From NCBI RefSeq assembly GCF_000376565.1, contig NZ_BARG01000065.1, positions 1-64,000 of the forward strand: a stretch of 64,000 bases of DNA. The letters run 5' to 3'. The position numbers were made by a program, and so were the translations under genes. Source of the stretch: Streptomyces hokutonensis (GTDB lineage: Bacteria; Actinomycetota; Actinomycetes; Streptomycetales; Streptomycetaceae). Below are positions 15,814 to 24,820 of this stretch, in pieces (the first letter of the stretch is position 1; every line of letters starts with the position of its first letter). Below the pieces are notes generated by a model. The model worked only from the letters and a program-made list of their open reading frames with translations. It searched no databases and was not told where the DNA came from.

Positions 15814-16104
15814 TCAGGTGGCCGGCGGGGGCGAGTCCGGCGGTGCGGTCGTGCCGCCGCGCTCCGTCCCCGTGCTTCCCGCGCTGCCCGTGTCGTCCTT
15901 GTGCGCGAGTCGGTCCATGGCGTCCTTGGCCTTGCCCGTGCCCGTCTGGATCTTGTCGCTGTACTTGCCCTTGGTCTTCTCGTCGACCATCTTCGCGGCC
16001 TTGTCGAGACCGCTCTCGATCTTGCCTCCGTGCTGCTGAGCGAGGCCCGAGACCTTGTCCTTCGCCGGGGCGAGTTTGGCCTTCAAACTGTCCATCAGAC
16101 CCAT
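15814..16104 (-). CDS. MT0933-like antitoxin family protein
   Basis: 96 residues from ATG at 16104 behind GGAAGGTGAACC. The first ~70 residues are a charged helical protein: MGLMDSLKAKLAPAKDKV, then HGGKIESGLDKAAKMVDEKT and KGKYSDKIQTGTGKAKDAMD. This matches the small family named after Mycobacterium MT0933 (Rv0909), annotated as antitoxin, with its conserved GGKYxDKI-type stretch. The C-terminal 25 residues are Gly/Thr/Pro-rich. In Mycobacterium the partner toxin is a polyketide-cyclase-like protein; none is next to this gene. The adjacent minus-strand gene (16128-16397) is a short acidic protein and may be co-transcribed. Toxin-antitoxin function here is unproven. Confidence 0.7.
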   Translation of the reverse strand: MGLMDSLKAKLAPAKDKVSGLAQQHGGKIESGLDKAAKMVDEKTKGKYSDKIQTGTGKAKDAMDRLAHKDDTGSAGSTGTERGGTTAPPDSPPPAT

Positions 16105-16127
16105 GGTTCACCTTCCACGCGGGGCGG

Positions 16128-16397
16128 TTATGTGCGGGCGCCTTCACCGGCTTCGTTGTCGGCGGCCTCTTCGGCGGACTGCTGCTTGGGGATCTCGACG
16201 CCCTCCGCGGCCCCGACGGCCTCCGTCGCCGTCGTCTCCGCCGCTTCCTGGGCGCCTGCCCCCGCCTCGGTCTCCGACACCTCGTCCGCCGCTTCGGCCG
16301 TGAGGTCCTCGGCCGTCTCCGCGTCGGCCTGCGTGCCGGCGGTCGACGCGTCCTCCGTAGCCTTCGTCCTCCGAAGAAGTCGGTCAAAAACGCCCAT
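16128..16397 (-). CDS. Small acidic Ala/Glu-rich protein of unknown function
   Basis: 89 residues from the ATG at 16397, with GGAG five bases upstream. The N-terminus MGVFDRLLRRTKA is basic and amphipathic, the rest is Ala/Glu/Thr-rich and strongly acidic with no membrane segment, so largely disordered or helical. It precedes the antitoxin-like gene by 23 nt on the same strand and probably shares a transcript. I do not recognise a domain. The composition resembles small conserved streptomycete proteins found at this locus next to miaA. Confidence 0.6.
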   Translation of the reverse strand: MGVFDRLLRRTKATEDASTAGTQADAETAEDLTAEAADEVSETEAGAGAQEAAETTATEAVGAAEGVEIPKQQSAEEAADNEAGEGART

Positions 16398-16579
16398 ATC
16401 CACTCCATACGTTACTCGTGCGGGCGAAATCCCGCGTAGCCCGGTGCGTCCGTTTGCGTCACCCGGGGCGCCGCCTCCAGAAACCGGCGGCGGGACATCT
16501 CCCAACGGGCAACGACCCCACACGGGTGCCGTCACGTAACTCGTTCGAGGCGGGGTCCGGCGTTTGGGAGACTGTGAAC

Positions 16580-17518
16580 GTGAGCAGCGCACCCCCCGCC
16601 CCCCGAGTCATCGCCGTCGTCGGACCGACCGCGGCCGGAAAGTCCGATCTGGGCGTCTTCCTGGCCCAGCGTCTAGGTGGCGAGGTCGTCAACGCCGACT
16701 CCATGCAGCTCTACCGAGGGATGGACATCGGCACCGCCAAGCTGACGCCCGAGGAGCGTGGCGGCATCCCGCACCACCTCCTGGACATCTGGGACGTGAC
16801 CGTCACGGCGTCCGTCGCCGAGTACCAGCGCCTCGCCCGCGAGCACATCGACGCCCTGCTCGCCGCGGGCCGCTGGCCGATCCTGGTCGGCGGCTCGGGG
16901 CTGTACGTGCGCGGGGCCGTCGACAACCTGGAGTTCCCCGGCACCGACCCCGAGGTCCGGGCCCGCCTGGAGGAGGAGCTCGCCCTGCGCGGCTCCGGCG
17001 CCCTGCACGCCCGCCTGGCCGCCGCCGACCCCGAGGCCGCGCGCGCGATCCTGCCCAGCAACGGCCGCCGTATCGTCCGGGCCCTGGAGGTCATCGAGAT
17101 CACGGGCAAGCCCTTCACCGCCAACCTCCCGGGCCACGACTCGGTCTACGACACCGTCCAGATCGGCGTCGACGTGGCCCGCCCCGAACTCGACGAGCGC
17201 ATCGCGCGCCGGGTCGACCGGATGTGGAGCGGGGGACTCGTCGACGAGGTGCGGGAGCTGGAGGTGCGCGGGCTGCGCGAGGGGGTCACCGCGTCCCGCG
17301 CGCTCGGCTATCAGCAGGTGCTCGCGGCGCTCGCGGGGGAGTGCACGGAAGAGGAGGCGCGCGCGGAGACCGTGCGGGCCACCAAGCGCTTCGCGCGCCG
17401 TCAGGATTCGTGGTTCAGACGCGATCCCCGGGTGCACTGGTTGAGTGGGGCTGCGGCCGATCTCACAGAACTTCCGCACCTGGCACTGGCGTTGGTCGAA
17501 CGACCGGTCACAGCCTGA
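16580..17518 (+). CDS. miaA: tRNA dimethylallyltransferase MiaA
   Basis: 312 residues. The GTG at 16580 is chosen over one at 16574 because GGGAG is then 8 nt away. MiaA transfers dimethylallyl from DMAPP to N6 of A37 in tRNAs reading UNN codons. The P-loop GPTAAGKS is at residues 15-22, followed by the DSMQLYRGMDIGTAK substrate motif and the conserved GGSGLYVRG segment. The C-terminal RATKRFARRQDSWFRR anticodon-contact region is intact. Its product is the substrate for MiaB. Because i6A37 in the bldA tRNA affects reading of UUA codons, miaA has known developmental effects in Streptomyces. Confidence 0.96.
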   Translation: MSSAPPAPRVIAVVGPTAAGKSDLGVFLAQRLGGEVVNADSMQLYRGMDIGTAKLTPEERGGIPHHLLDIWDVTVTASVAEYQRLAREHIDALLAAGRWPILVGGSGLYVRGAVDNLEFPGTDPEVRARLEEELALRGSGALHARLAAADPEAARAILPSNGRRIVRALEVIEITGKPFTANLPGHDSVYDTVQIGVDVARPELDERIARRVDRMWSGGLVDEVRELEVRGLREGVTASRALGYQQVLAALAGECTEEEARAETVRATKRFARRQDSWFRRDPRVHWLSGAAADLTELPHLALALVERPVTA

Positions 17519-17626
17519 TCACGTCATGGCATCGGGACGCTCCGGCCGCCGTTGCGGCCTCCGGGGGCGTGCCATCATCGAGCTTCGATCGACCAAGTGG
17601 AGTCCGAGTTGGGAGGGCGCGTGGCG

Positions 17627-18127
17627 ATGGAGGCCGGCCCTCGCGACACCGCAGAAGGCGCTGAGCAGGTCACCGCGGACCGTGGTGAACCGGAAGAGGC
17701 CGACGGCCGACTGAGCCCGGACGGCCCGGACGAGATCCAGGGCGGCGTGACCGCCGACGGTCCCGGTCCCGACGAGATGTACGCGGGGCCCGAGGTCGAG
17801 GTCGAGCTGCGCCCGCAGCGTCGTCTGCGCATCTGGCAGCTCGCCCCCATCGTGGCCCTGGCCGCTGTCGGCTCCCTGATGTTCGCCTTCCCGCTCGCCT
17901 TCGACTTCGGCGACAGCGGGGCCGTGATCGCCATGCTGGGCCTGCTCATCTGCTCCTGCGCGGCCGGCTGGGGCATGACCGCGGCCCGCCGCGTCGGCCA
18001 CACCTGGCCCGGTTTCCCGCAGCGCGGCTCCGGGCGTCGCCTGGACTGGCGGGTCGTCGTCGCCTACGCCCTGGTGGTGGCCGTGGTCGTGGTGCTCGCC
18101 GTGTGGCGCGTGGCCAGGCTCCGCTAG
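17627..18127 (+). CDS. Two-helix membrane protein of unknown function
   Basis: 166 residues from ATG at 17627 with GGAGG about 10 nt upstream; a GTG at 17621 is an alternative. The first ~60 residues are acidic and probably cytoplasmic. Then come hydrophobic helices around IWQLAPIVALAAVGSLMFAF, a second near VIAMLGLLICSCAAGWGM, and a third near the C-terminus (VVVAYALVVAVVVVLAVWRV). No catalytic motif is seen. It is on the same strand between miaA and dapF, as in other streptomycetes. I do not recognise a named family. Confidence 0.7.
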   Translation: MEAGPRDTAEGAEQVTADRGEPEEADGRLSPDGPDEIQGGVTADGPGPDEMYAGPEVEVELRPQRRLRIWQLAPIVALAAVGSLMFAFPLAFDFGDSGAVIAMLGLLICSCAAGWGMTAARRVGHTWPGFPQRGSGRRLDWRVVVAYALVVAVVVVLAVWRVARLR

Positions 18128-18200
18128 GCGCCCCAGCTGCTCGCGGTGGTCGCTCACAACTGGTCGCCGGGATGTCGTAGCCACCCCGTACGATCGAGGA

Positions 18201-19070
18201 ATGAGCACGCGGATCGCCTTCCTCAAGGGGCACGGCACCGAGAACGACTTCGTGATCGTCCCGGACCCCGAGAACGTCATCGACCTTCCTCCCGCCGCCG
18301 TGGCCGCCCTGTGCGACCGCCGCGCGGGCATCGGCGGCGACGGACTGCTGCATGTCGTACGGTCCGCCGCGCACCCCGAGGCACGGGACATGGCGGCCGA
18401 GGCGGAGTGGTTCATGGACTACCGCAACGGCGACGGCTCGGTCTCCGAGATGTGCGGCAACGGAGTGCGTGTGTTCGCGCGCTATCTCCAGCGCGCCGGA
18501 CATGTGGCCGCAGGGGACATCGCGGTCGCCACGCGCGGGGGAGTCAAGACCGTCCACCTCGCCAAGGACGGTGACGTCACGGTCGGCATGGGCAAGGCGC
18601 TCCTCCCCGAAGGGGACGTCACGGTGAGCGTCGGCGAGCGCAGCTGGCCCGCGCGGAACGTGAACATGGGCAACCCGCACGCGGTCGCCTTCGTCGACGA
18701 CCTCGCACACGCCGGCGACCTGTACTCCCCGCCGCCCTTCAGCCCGGCCGGTGCCTACCCGGAGGGCGTGAACGTCGAGTTCGTGGTCGACCGGGGTCCC
18801 GGCCACGTGGCCATGCGCGTCCACGAGCGCGGCGCGGGCGAGACCCGCTCGTGCGGCACGGGCGCGTGCGCGGTCGCGGTGGCCACCGCCCGGCGCGACG
18901 GCGCCGACCCGGCCGTCACCGGAACGCGGGCGACCTACACCGTCGGCGTACCCGGGGGAACGCTGGTGATCACCGAGTGGCCCGACGGCCGGATCGAGAT
19001 GACCGGTCCTGCGGTGATCGTCGCCGAGGGCGAGATCGATGCCGAGTGGCTGGAAAGCGCCATCCGCTGA
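18201..19070 (+). CDS. dapF: Diaminopimelate epimerase DapF
   Basis: 289 residues. Converts LL- to meso-diaminopimelate for lysine biosynthesis (Streptomyces cell walls use LL-DAP, so the meso form mainly feeds lysine). Both active-site cysteines are present: Cys85 in MCGNGVRVFARYL and Cys218 in GETRSCGTGACAVAVA. HGTENDFVIV near the N-terminus and NMGNPHAVAFV in the middle are family signatures. A TACGAT hexamer ends six bases before the ATG; although GAGGA lies directly before the ATG, it is too close to act as a ribosome binding site, so translation is probably leaderless. An inverted repeat follows the stop. Confidence 0.96.
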   Translation: MSTRIAFLKGHGTENDFVIVPDPENVIDLPPAAVAALCDRRAGIGGDGLLHVVRSAAHPEARDMAAEAEWFMDYRNGDGSVSEMCGNGVRVFARYLQRAGHVAAGDIAVATRGGVKTVHLAKDGDVTVGMGKALLPEGDVTVSVGERSWPARNVNMGNPHAVAFVDDLAHAGDLYSPPPFSPAGAYPEGVNVEFVVDRGPGHVAMRVHERGAGETRSCGTGACAVAVATARRDGADPAVTGTRATYTVGVPGGTLVITEWPDGRIEMTGPAVIVAEGEIDAEWLESAIR

Positions 19071-19096
19071 ACGGGTGATTCGCAGTCCAGGCTGCC

Positions 19097-19123
19097 CCGG
19101 AGACCCTGATCCGAAGTCTCCGG
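19097..19123 (+). terminator. Candidate terminator of dapF
   Basis: An 8-bp inverted repeat CCGGAGAC / GTCTCCGG with an 11-nt loop begins 27 nt after the dapF stop. The remainder of the gap to 19353 shows no gene. Confidence 0.5.
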
Positions 19124-19353
19124 CGGTCAGGTCGGCCGGAAAGCACGGTCGACCCCGGAGGGTGTGGCGCAAAACCGTAAACCTCCCGACCTTCGCTCGA
19201 ATGGGTGATCCGTTTCACGCTCGGCGAGAGGCGGTCAGTCGCACGTGGTGGGCTCGGTAGCATCAAGCACCGGCCCGGACGGGGGATCGAAGATCCCCTG
19301 AGCCGAGTACGCCATGGGGCACCCGTCCGCCGGTCAAGCAGCCGGAGGTGCCC

Positions 19354-21489
19354 ATGAGTGCGGAGGCCACGAACCCTGCGAGCCCAGGCCCTGTGACCAA
19401 CACAGCGCCCCGCAGGAAGGCCCGCCCCCGGATCGACCTGCGCCGGCTCGGCCGGGCGGCCCTGCTCGGTCCCACCGCCCGCGACCGGCTGCCCGACGCC
19501 ATCGGCCATGTCGCCGAGGCGCATCGCGCCCACCACCCCGACGCCGACCTCGAACCGCTGCGCCGCGCCTGGGTGCTGGCCGAGTCCTCGCACCGCGGCC
19601 AGATGCGCAAGAGCGGCGAGCCGTACATCACGCACCCCCTTGCCGTGACCCTGATCCTCGCCGAACTCGGCGCCGAGACCACGACGTTGACGGCCTCTCT
19701 GCTCCACGACACCGTCGAGGACACGGAGGTGACGCTCGATCAGGTCGGCGAGGAGTTCGGCGCCGAGGTGCGCTATCTCGTCGACGGCGTCACGAAGTTG
19801 GAGAAGGTCGACTACGGCGCCGCGGCCGAGCCCGAGACCTTCCGCAAGATGCTCGTCGCCACCGGCAGCGACGTCCGCGTGATGTCGATCAAACTCGCCG
19901 ACCGGCTGCACAACATGCGCACCCTGGGTGTGATGCGCCCCGAGAAGCAGGCCCGTATCGCCAAGGTCACCCGTGACGTCCTCATCCCGCTCGCCGAACG
20001 GCTCGGCGTCCAGGCACTCAAGACCGAACTGGAAGACCTGGTCTTCGCGATCCTCCACCCCGAGGAGTACGACCACACACGCGAGTTGATCGTCGACAAC
20101 GCCTCCCGCGCGGACGACCCGCTCGCCGAGGTCACCGACGAGGTGCGCACCGTCCTGCGCGACGCCGACATCCAGGCCGAAGTCCTCATCAGGCCACGGC
20201 ACTTCGTCTCCGTGCACCGCGTCGCCCGCAAGCGCGGCAGGCTGCGCGGCGCCGACTTCGGCCGCCTCCTGGTGCTCGTCAACGAGGACGCGGACTGTTA
20301 CGGCGTCCTCGGCGAACTGCACACCTGCCTGAAGCCCGTGGTCTCGGAGTTCAAGGACTTCATCGCCGTACCGAAGTTCAACCTCTACCAGTCGCTGCAC
20401 ACCGCCGTCGCCCACACGGACGGCCAGGTCGTCGAAGTCCTCATCCGCACCCACCAGATGCACAAGGTCGCCGAGGCCGGTGTCATCGCGCTCGGCAATC
20501 CCTACGCTCCTCCTTCGGAGGAGCAGCAGGCCACGAGCGACGGTGAGCGCGCCGACCCCACCCGGCCCGGGTGGCTCTCCCGCCTCCTCGACTGGCAGGA
20601 GGGCGCGCCCGACCCCGACACCTTCTGGTCGACGCTCCGCGAGGACCTCGCCCAGGACCGCGAGATCACCGTGTTCCGGCCCGACGGCGGCACGCTGGGC
20701 CTGCCCGACGGCGCGACCTGTGTGGACGCCGCGTACGCGCAGTACGGCGAGGACGCCCACGCCTGCATCGGCGCCCGCGTCAACGGCCGTCTGGCGACCC
20801 TCAGCACGGTTCTGCGGGACGGCGACACCGTCCAGCCCCTCATGGGCCAGGACCCGGCCTCCGAGCCCTCCAGGGAGTGGCTGGAGCACGCGCACACCCC
20901 CGCCGCCCGGATCGCCATCCAGCGATGGCTCGCGGCGCACCCGGGGCGCGGCGACGAGGCGGACGCCGACGCGGACGAGGGAGCGCAGAGCGTCCGATCG
21001 GCGCCCCCTGCGGCCGAAGGCGCCCCCACCAGCAACCCCGCCACCCCTCTCGTCGACCAGCCCGGCGCGACCGTACGGCTCGCCGGCTGCTGCACGCCCG
21101 TCCCGCCCGACGAGGTCACCGGATTCTCGGTGCGCGGCGGGGTCGTGACCGTCCACCGCGTCGAGTGCAGCGCGGTGGCGCACATGAAGAGCGTGGGGCG
21201 CGCGGAGGTCGGTGTGCGCTGGGGCGACACCACCGAGTGCCGGGTCACGCTGGTAGCCGAATCGTTCGGCCGCCCCCATCTGCTGGCCGACCTCACCGAG
21301 GCCATGGCCCTGGAGGGCGCCGAGATCGTCTCAGCGACGGTCGAACCCCCGAGCCAGCAGCGCGTCCGCCACACCTACACCCTCCAACTCCCGGATGCTG
21401 CGCACCTCCCGGCCCTCATGCGGGCGATGCGCAATGTGCCGGGCGTCTACGACGTGAGCCGGGCACAGCACCACACCACGGCCTTCTGA
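19354..21489 (+). CDS. rshA: RelA/SpoT homologue (RSH) with intact hydrolase site
   Basis: 711 residues from ATG at 19354 behind GGAGG. Domains in order: HD hydrolase (about 75-215) with ITHPLAV, LLHDTVEDTE (His118-Asp119) and KLADRLHNMRTL all conserved; synthetase (about 265-380); TGS (about 440-515); C-terminal ACT (about 630-711) with a VHRxxC-type zinc-finger-like stretch. In the synthetase domain YQSLHT and VEVLIRT (catalytic Glu) are kept, but GRPKH is IRPRH, the xDLxxIRIL strand is ADFGRLLVL, and the AAHWRYKE end is absent. This fits the second RSH protein of S. coelicolor, RshA, distinct from RelA. Hydrolysis of (p)ppGpp is likely; synthesis may be weak. Confidence 0.87.
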   Translation: MSAEATNPASPGPVTNTAPRRKARPRIDLRRLGRAALLGPTARDRLPDAIGHVAEAHRAHHPDADLEPLRRAWVLAESSHRGQMRKSGEPYITHPLAVTLILAELGAETTTLTASLLHDTVEDTEVTLDQVGEEFGAEVRYLVDGVTKLEKVDYGAAAEPETFRKMLVATGSDVRVMSIKLADRLHNMRTLGVMRPEKQARIAKVTRDVLIPLAERLGVQALKTELEDLVFAILHPEEYDHTRELIVDNASRADDPLAEVTDEVRTVLRDADIQAEVLIRPRHFVSVHRVARKRGRLRGADFGRLLVLVNEDADCYGVLGELHTCLKPVVSEFKDFIAVPKFNLYQSLHTAVAHTDGQVVEVLIRTHQMHKVAEAGVIALGNPYAPPSEEQQATSDGERADPTRPGWLSRLLDWQEGAPDPDTFWSTLREDLAQDREITVFRPDGGTLGLPDGATCVDAAYAQYGEDAHACIGARVNGRLATLSTVLRDGDTVQPLMGQDPASEPSREWLEHAHTPAARIAIQRWLAAHPGRGDEADADADEGAQSVRSAPPAAEGAPTSNPATPLVDQPGATVRLAGCCTPVPPDEVTGFSVRGGVVTVHRVECSAVAHMKSVGRAEVGVRWGDTTECRVTLVAESFGRPHLLADLTEAMALEGAEIVSATVEPPSQQRVRHTYTLQLPDAAHLPALMRAMRNVPGVYDVSRAQHHTTAF

Positions 21490-21635
21490 GCCCGGCTCAG
21501 GTCCGCACCCCCCGTCTCCTCGGGGCGCGCGCCTCCGGCGTGCCCGACGCTCCGTAGGCCCCCGGAAGACCTCGTTCGAGTGGGCCGGGCGCGAGTCGTC
21601 GGCGTGCGGTACGCGCGCGCTGGTAGCGGTGGTCC

Positions 21636-23123
21636 ATGCTGCTCACCCCCCGCACCGCCACCCCTGGGGCCGGTACCAGGGCTCCCCGACGGCTGAAGGC
21701 GGCCCTGCTCGCCTCCGCCGTGTCCGTCTGCCTCGTCGCCGCGGGCGCGCCGCCCACGCCCCTGGGCGTCGGGGACCGCCTCTTCCCGGACCTGGGCAAC
21801 CCGGGCTACGACGTGGCGTCGTACGACCTCTCCTTCGCCTATCCCGGCACCAACAGCAAGCCCCTCCAGGCCGTCACCACCATCGACGCGTGGACCACGG
21901 AGTCCCTGGACCGCATCAACCTCGACTTCGCGCACGGCACCGTGGACTCGGTCGAGGTCGACGGGCGGCCGGCCGCCTTCGAGAGCGTCGGCGAGGACCT
22001 GGTCGTCACCCCGAAGGAGCCGCTTTCCGAAGGCAGTTGGACGCGGATCACCGTGCGGCACACCAGTGACCCCGTCTCCGCCAAGGGCCAGGACGGCGGC
22101 TGGGTGCGCACCAAGGACGGGCTCGCGATGGCCAACCAGGCCGATGCCGCGCACCTGGTGTTCCCGTGCAACGACCATCCCTCCGACAAGGCGATGTTCA
22201 CCATCAGGGTCACCGCGCCCAACGCCTACACGGCCGTCGCCAACGGACTGCCGGCCGGCGTCGACAAGGTCGGCGCGAACACCACCTGGACGTACCGCAC
22301 CCAGCACCCCATGGCCACCGAACTGGCCCAGGTGTCCATCGGCCGCTCAGCCGTACTGCACCGCACCGGACCGCACGACCTGCCGATGCGCGACGTCGTG
22401 CCCGCCGCGGACGCCAAGCAGCTCGAACCGTGGCTCAAGAAGACCCCCGGCCAGATCGCCTGGATGGAGAGCAAGGTCGGCCGCTACCCCTTCGAGACGT
22501 ACGGCCTGCTCATGGCCGACGCGTCCACCGGCTTCGAACTCGAGACCCAGACGATCTCTCTCTTCGAGAGAGATCTCTTCACAGAGCCCGCCTACCCCAA
22601 GTGGTACGTCGAGTCGATCATGGTGCACGAGCTGTCGCACCAGTGGTTCGGCGACAGCGTCAGCCCCCGCACCTGGTCCGACCTGTGGCTCAACGAGGGA
22701 CACGCCACCTGGTACGAGGAGCTGTACGCGGAGGAGAAGGCGAACAGGCCCATGGAGACGCGGATGAAGGCCGCCTACGGCGCCTCCGACGGCTGGCGCG
22801 CCGCCGGCGGACCGCCCGCGCTTCCCAAGGCGCCCGCGCCCGGCCAGAAGATCAGCATCTTCCGCCCCAACGTCTACGACGGCGCCGCCCTCGTCCTCTA
22901 CGCCCTGCGCCAGGAGATCGGCCGCCCCGCCTTCGAGCGCCTGGAGCGCACCTGGGTGAGCGTCCACCGGGACGGCGCGGCCACCACCGCCGACTTCGAG
23001 GACCTCGCCTCCGCGATCTCCGGCCGTGACCTGAGCGACTTCTTCCAGGCCTGGCTCTACGGCGCGAAGACCCCGCCGATGCCGGGTCACCCGGACTGGG
23101 TGTCGCAGGCACCTGTGAAATAA
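21636..23123 (+). CDS. Secreted M1-family zinc metallopeptidase
   Basis: 495 residues with an N-terminal signal peptide (RRLKAALLASAVSVCLVAAG, about 19-38), so exported. The gluzincin motif HELSHQWFGD (His331, Glu332, His335) and the third ligand Glu354 in NEGHATWYEE 19 residues later are intact. The upstream beta-sandwich region matches aminopeptidase N N-terminal domains, but the GAMEN exopeptidase motif is replaced by STGFELET, as in the short bacterial M1 group. It should cleave peptides outside the cell. A 10-bp inverted repeat with 3-nt loop lies inside the coding region at 22553-22575. Confidence 0.9.
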   Translation: MLLTPRTATPGAGTRAPRRLKAALLASAVSVCLVAAGAPPTPLGVGDRLFPDLGNPGYDVASYDLSFAYPGTNSKPLQAVTTIDAWTTESLDRINLDFAHGTVDSVEVDGRPAAFESVGEDLVVTPKEPLSEGSWTRITVRHTSDPVSAKGQDGGWVRTKDGLAMANQADAAHLVFPCNDHPSDKAMFTIRVTAPNAYTAVANGLPAGVDKVGANTTWTYRTQHPMATELAQVSIGRSAVLHRTGPHDLPMRDVVPAADAKQLEPWLKKTPGQIAWMESKVGRYPFETYGLLMADASTGFELETQTISLFERDLFTEPAYPKWYVESIMVHELSHQWFGDSVSPRTWSDLWLNEGHATWYEELYAEEKANRPMETRMKAAYGASDGWRAAGGPPALPKAPAPGQKISIFRPNVYDGAALVLYALRQEIGRPAFERLERTWVSVHRDGAATTADFEDLASAISGRDLSDFFQAWLYGAKTPPMPGHPDWVSQAPVK

Positions 23124-23183
23124 GGCCGTGACGAGGCGATCCGTACCGTGCGACCATCGTCGGGTCGGCGGCGCGGATCGCCC

Positions 23184-23211
23184 GGAATCTCCGGTCATCG
23201 GGAATCTCCGG
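23184..23211. repeat. 11-bp direct repeat upstream of hflX
   Basis: GGAATCTCCGG at 23184-23194 and again at 23201-23211, 17 bp apart start to start, about 55 bp before the hflX start. A possible regulator site; nothing more can be said. Confidence 0.45.
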
Positions 23212-23263
23212 AGGCCCTCGCACGTTGTCACCTTTGCAGGACTCCCATCGACGTAAGGACCCA

Positions 23264-24757
23264 ATGACCTCCTCTTCTTCCCCTTCCCAGGACACTGAGC
23301 GCTTCGCGCACACCTACCCCGAAGGTCTTCGGGCCGATGCCCTGATGGAAGAGGACGTCGCCTGGAGCCACGAGATCGACGGAGACCGGGACGGCGACCA
23401 GTTCGACCGCTCCGAGCGCGCGGCCCTGCGCCGCGTCGCGGGCCTCTCCACCGAGCTCGAGGACGTCACCGAGGTCGAGTACCGACAGCTCCGCCTGGAG
23501 CGCGTCGTACTCGTCGGCGTCTGGACCACGGGTACGGCACAGGACGCGGACAACTCCCTGGCCGAGCTGGCCGCTCTCGCGGAGACCGCGGGCGCGCTCG
23601 TGCTCGACGGTGTCGTCCAGCGCCGCGACAAGCCCGACGCGGCCACCTACATCGGCTCCGGCAAGGCCAACGAACTGCGGGACATCGTCCTGGAGACCGG
23701 CGCCGACACCGTCATCTGCGACGGTGAGCTGAGCCCGGGCCAGCTGATCCACCTCGAAGACGTCGTCAAGGTCAAGGTCATCGACCGTACGGCCCTGATC
23801 CTCGACATCTTCGCCCAGCACGCCAAGTCCCGGGAGGGCAAGGCGCAGGTCGCGCTCGCGCAGATGCAGTACATGCTGCCGAGGCTCCGCGGCTGGGGTC
23901 AGTCGCTGTCCCGTCAGATGGGCGGCGGCTCGGGCGGCGGCCTCGCCACCCGTGGTCCCGGTGAGACCAAGATCGAGACGGACCGGCGCCGTATCCGCGA
24001 GAAGATGGCGAAGATGCGCCGGGAGATCGCGGACATGAAGACCGGCCGCGACATCAAGCGCCAGGAGCGCCGTCGCCACAAGGTGCCCTCGGTCGCGATC
24101 GCCGGTTACACCAACGCCGGCAAGTCGTCGCTGCTGAACCGGCTGACCGGCGCGGGCGTTCTGGTCGAGAACGCGCTGTTCGCGACCCTCGATCCGACCG
24201 TGCGCCGGGCCGAGACGCCGGGCGGGCGGCTGTACACGCTGGTCGACACGGTCGGATTCGTCCGGCACCTGCCGCACCACCTGGTCGAGGCCTTCCGTTC
24301 CACGATGGAGGAGGTCGGCGACGCCGACCTGATCCTGCACGTGGTGGACGGTTCGCACCCGGTCCCGGAGGAGCAGCTGGCCGCCGTACGCGAAGTGATC
24401 CGGGATGTCGGCGCCACCAAGGTGCCCGAGATCGTGATCATCAACAAGGCGGACGCGGCAGACCCGTTGACGCTCCAGCGGCTGATGCGGAACGAGAAGC
24501 GGTCCATCGCCGTCTCGGCCCGCACCGGCCAGGGCATCGACGAACTGCTCGCGCTCATCGACGCCGAACTGCCGCGCCCCTCGGTCGAGATCGAGGCGCT
24601 CGTGCCGTACACCCACGGCAAGCTGGTCGCCCGCGCCCACTCCGAGGGCGAGGTGATCTCCGAGGAGCACACCCCGGAGGGCACCCAGCTCAAGGTGCGG
24701 GTGCACGAGGAACTGGCGGCGGAACTCGCGCCGTACGTCCCGGCACCGCTGGCCTGA
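23264..24757 (+). CDS. hflX: GTPase HflX (ribosome splitting factor)
   Basis: 497 residues from ATG at 23264 with AAGGA upstream. An N-terminal HflX nucleotide-binding subdomain contains GSGKANEL and a Gly-rich RQMGGGSGGGLATRGPGETK stretch (about 217-236), then a coiled helix, then the G domain: G1 GYTNAGKSS (281-289), G3 DTVGFV, G4 NKAD and G5 VSART. HflX binds the 50S subunit and dissociates stalled or heat-damaged ribosomes. Length is near the usual ~430-500 residues, the extra being an acidic N-terminus. A strong terminator follows immediately. Confidence 0.95.
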   Translation: MTSSSSPSQDTERFAHTYPEGLRADALMEEDVAWSHEIDGDRDGDQFDRSERAALRRVAGLSTELEDVTEVEYRQLRLERVVLVGVWTTGTAQDADNSLAELAALAETAGALVLDGVVQRRDKPDAATYIGSGKANELRDIVLETGADTVICDGELSPGQLIHLEDVVKVKVIDRTALILDIFAQHAKSREGKAQVALAQMQYMLPRLRGWGQSLSRQMGGGSGGGLATRGPGETKIETDRRRIREKMAKMRREIADMKTGRDIKRQERRRHKVPSVAIAGYTNAGKSSLLNRLTGAGVLVENALFATLDPTVRRAETPGGRLYTLVDTVGFVRHLPHHLVEAFRSTMEEVGDADLILHVVDGSHPVPEEQLAAVREVIRDVGATKVPEIVIINKADAADPLTLQRLMRNEKRSIAVSARTGQGIDELLALIDAELPRPSVEIEALVPYTHGKLVARAHSEGEVISEEHTPEGTQLKVRVHEELAAELAPYVPAPLA

Positions 24758-24777
24758 CGGTCGTAGCGCAGCACGTC

Positions 24778-24814
24778 CTGAGGCTCGCCCCGGATCACCC
24801 GGGGCGAGCCTCAG
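24778..24814. terminator. Bidirectional terminator after hflX
   Basis: A perfect 16-bp inverted repeat with a 5-nt loop (24778-24793 / 24799-24814) separates the convergent hflX and secreted-protease genes. Confidence 0.9.
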
Positions 24815-24820
24815 TCGCGT

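Noticed and set aside
22553..22575. A 10-bp inverted repeat with 3-nt loop
   Set aside because: It lies inside the M1 peptidase coding sequence and encodes ordinary residues (TISLFERDL); no evidence for regulatory use.
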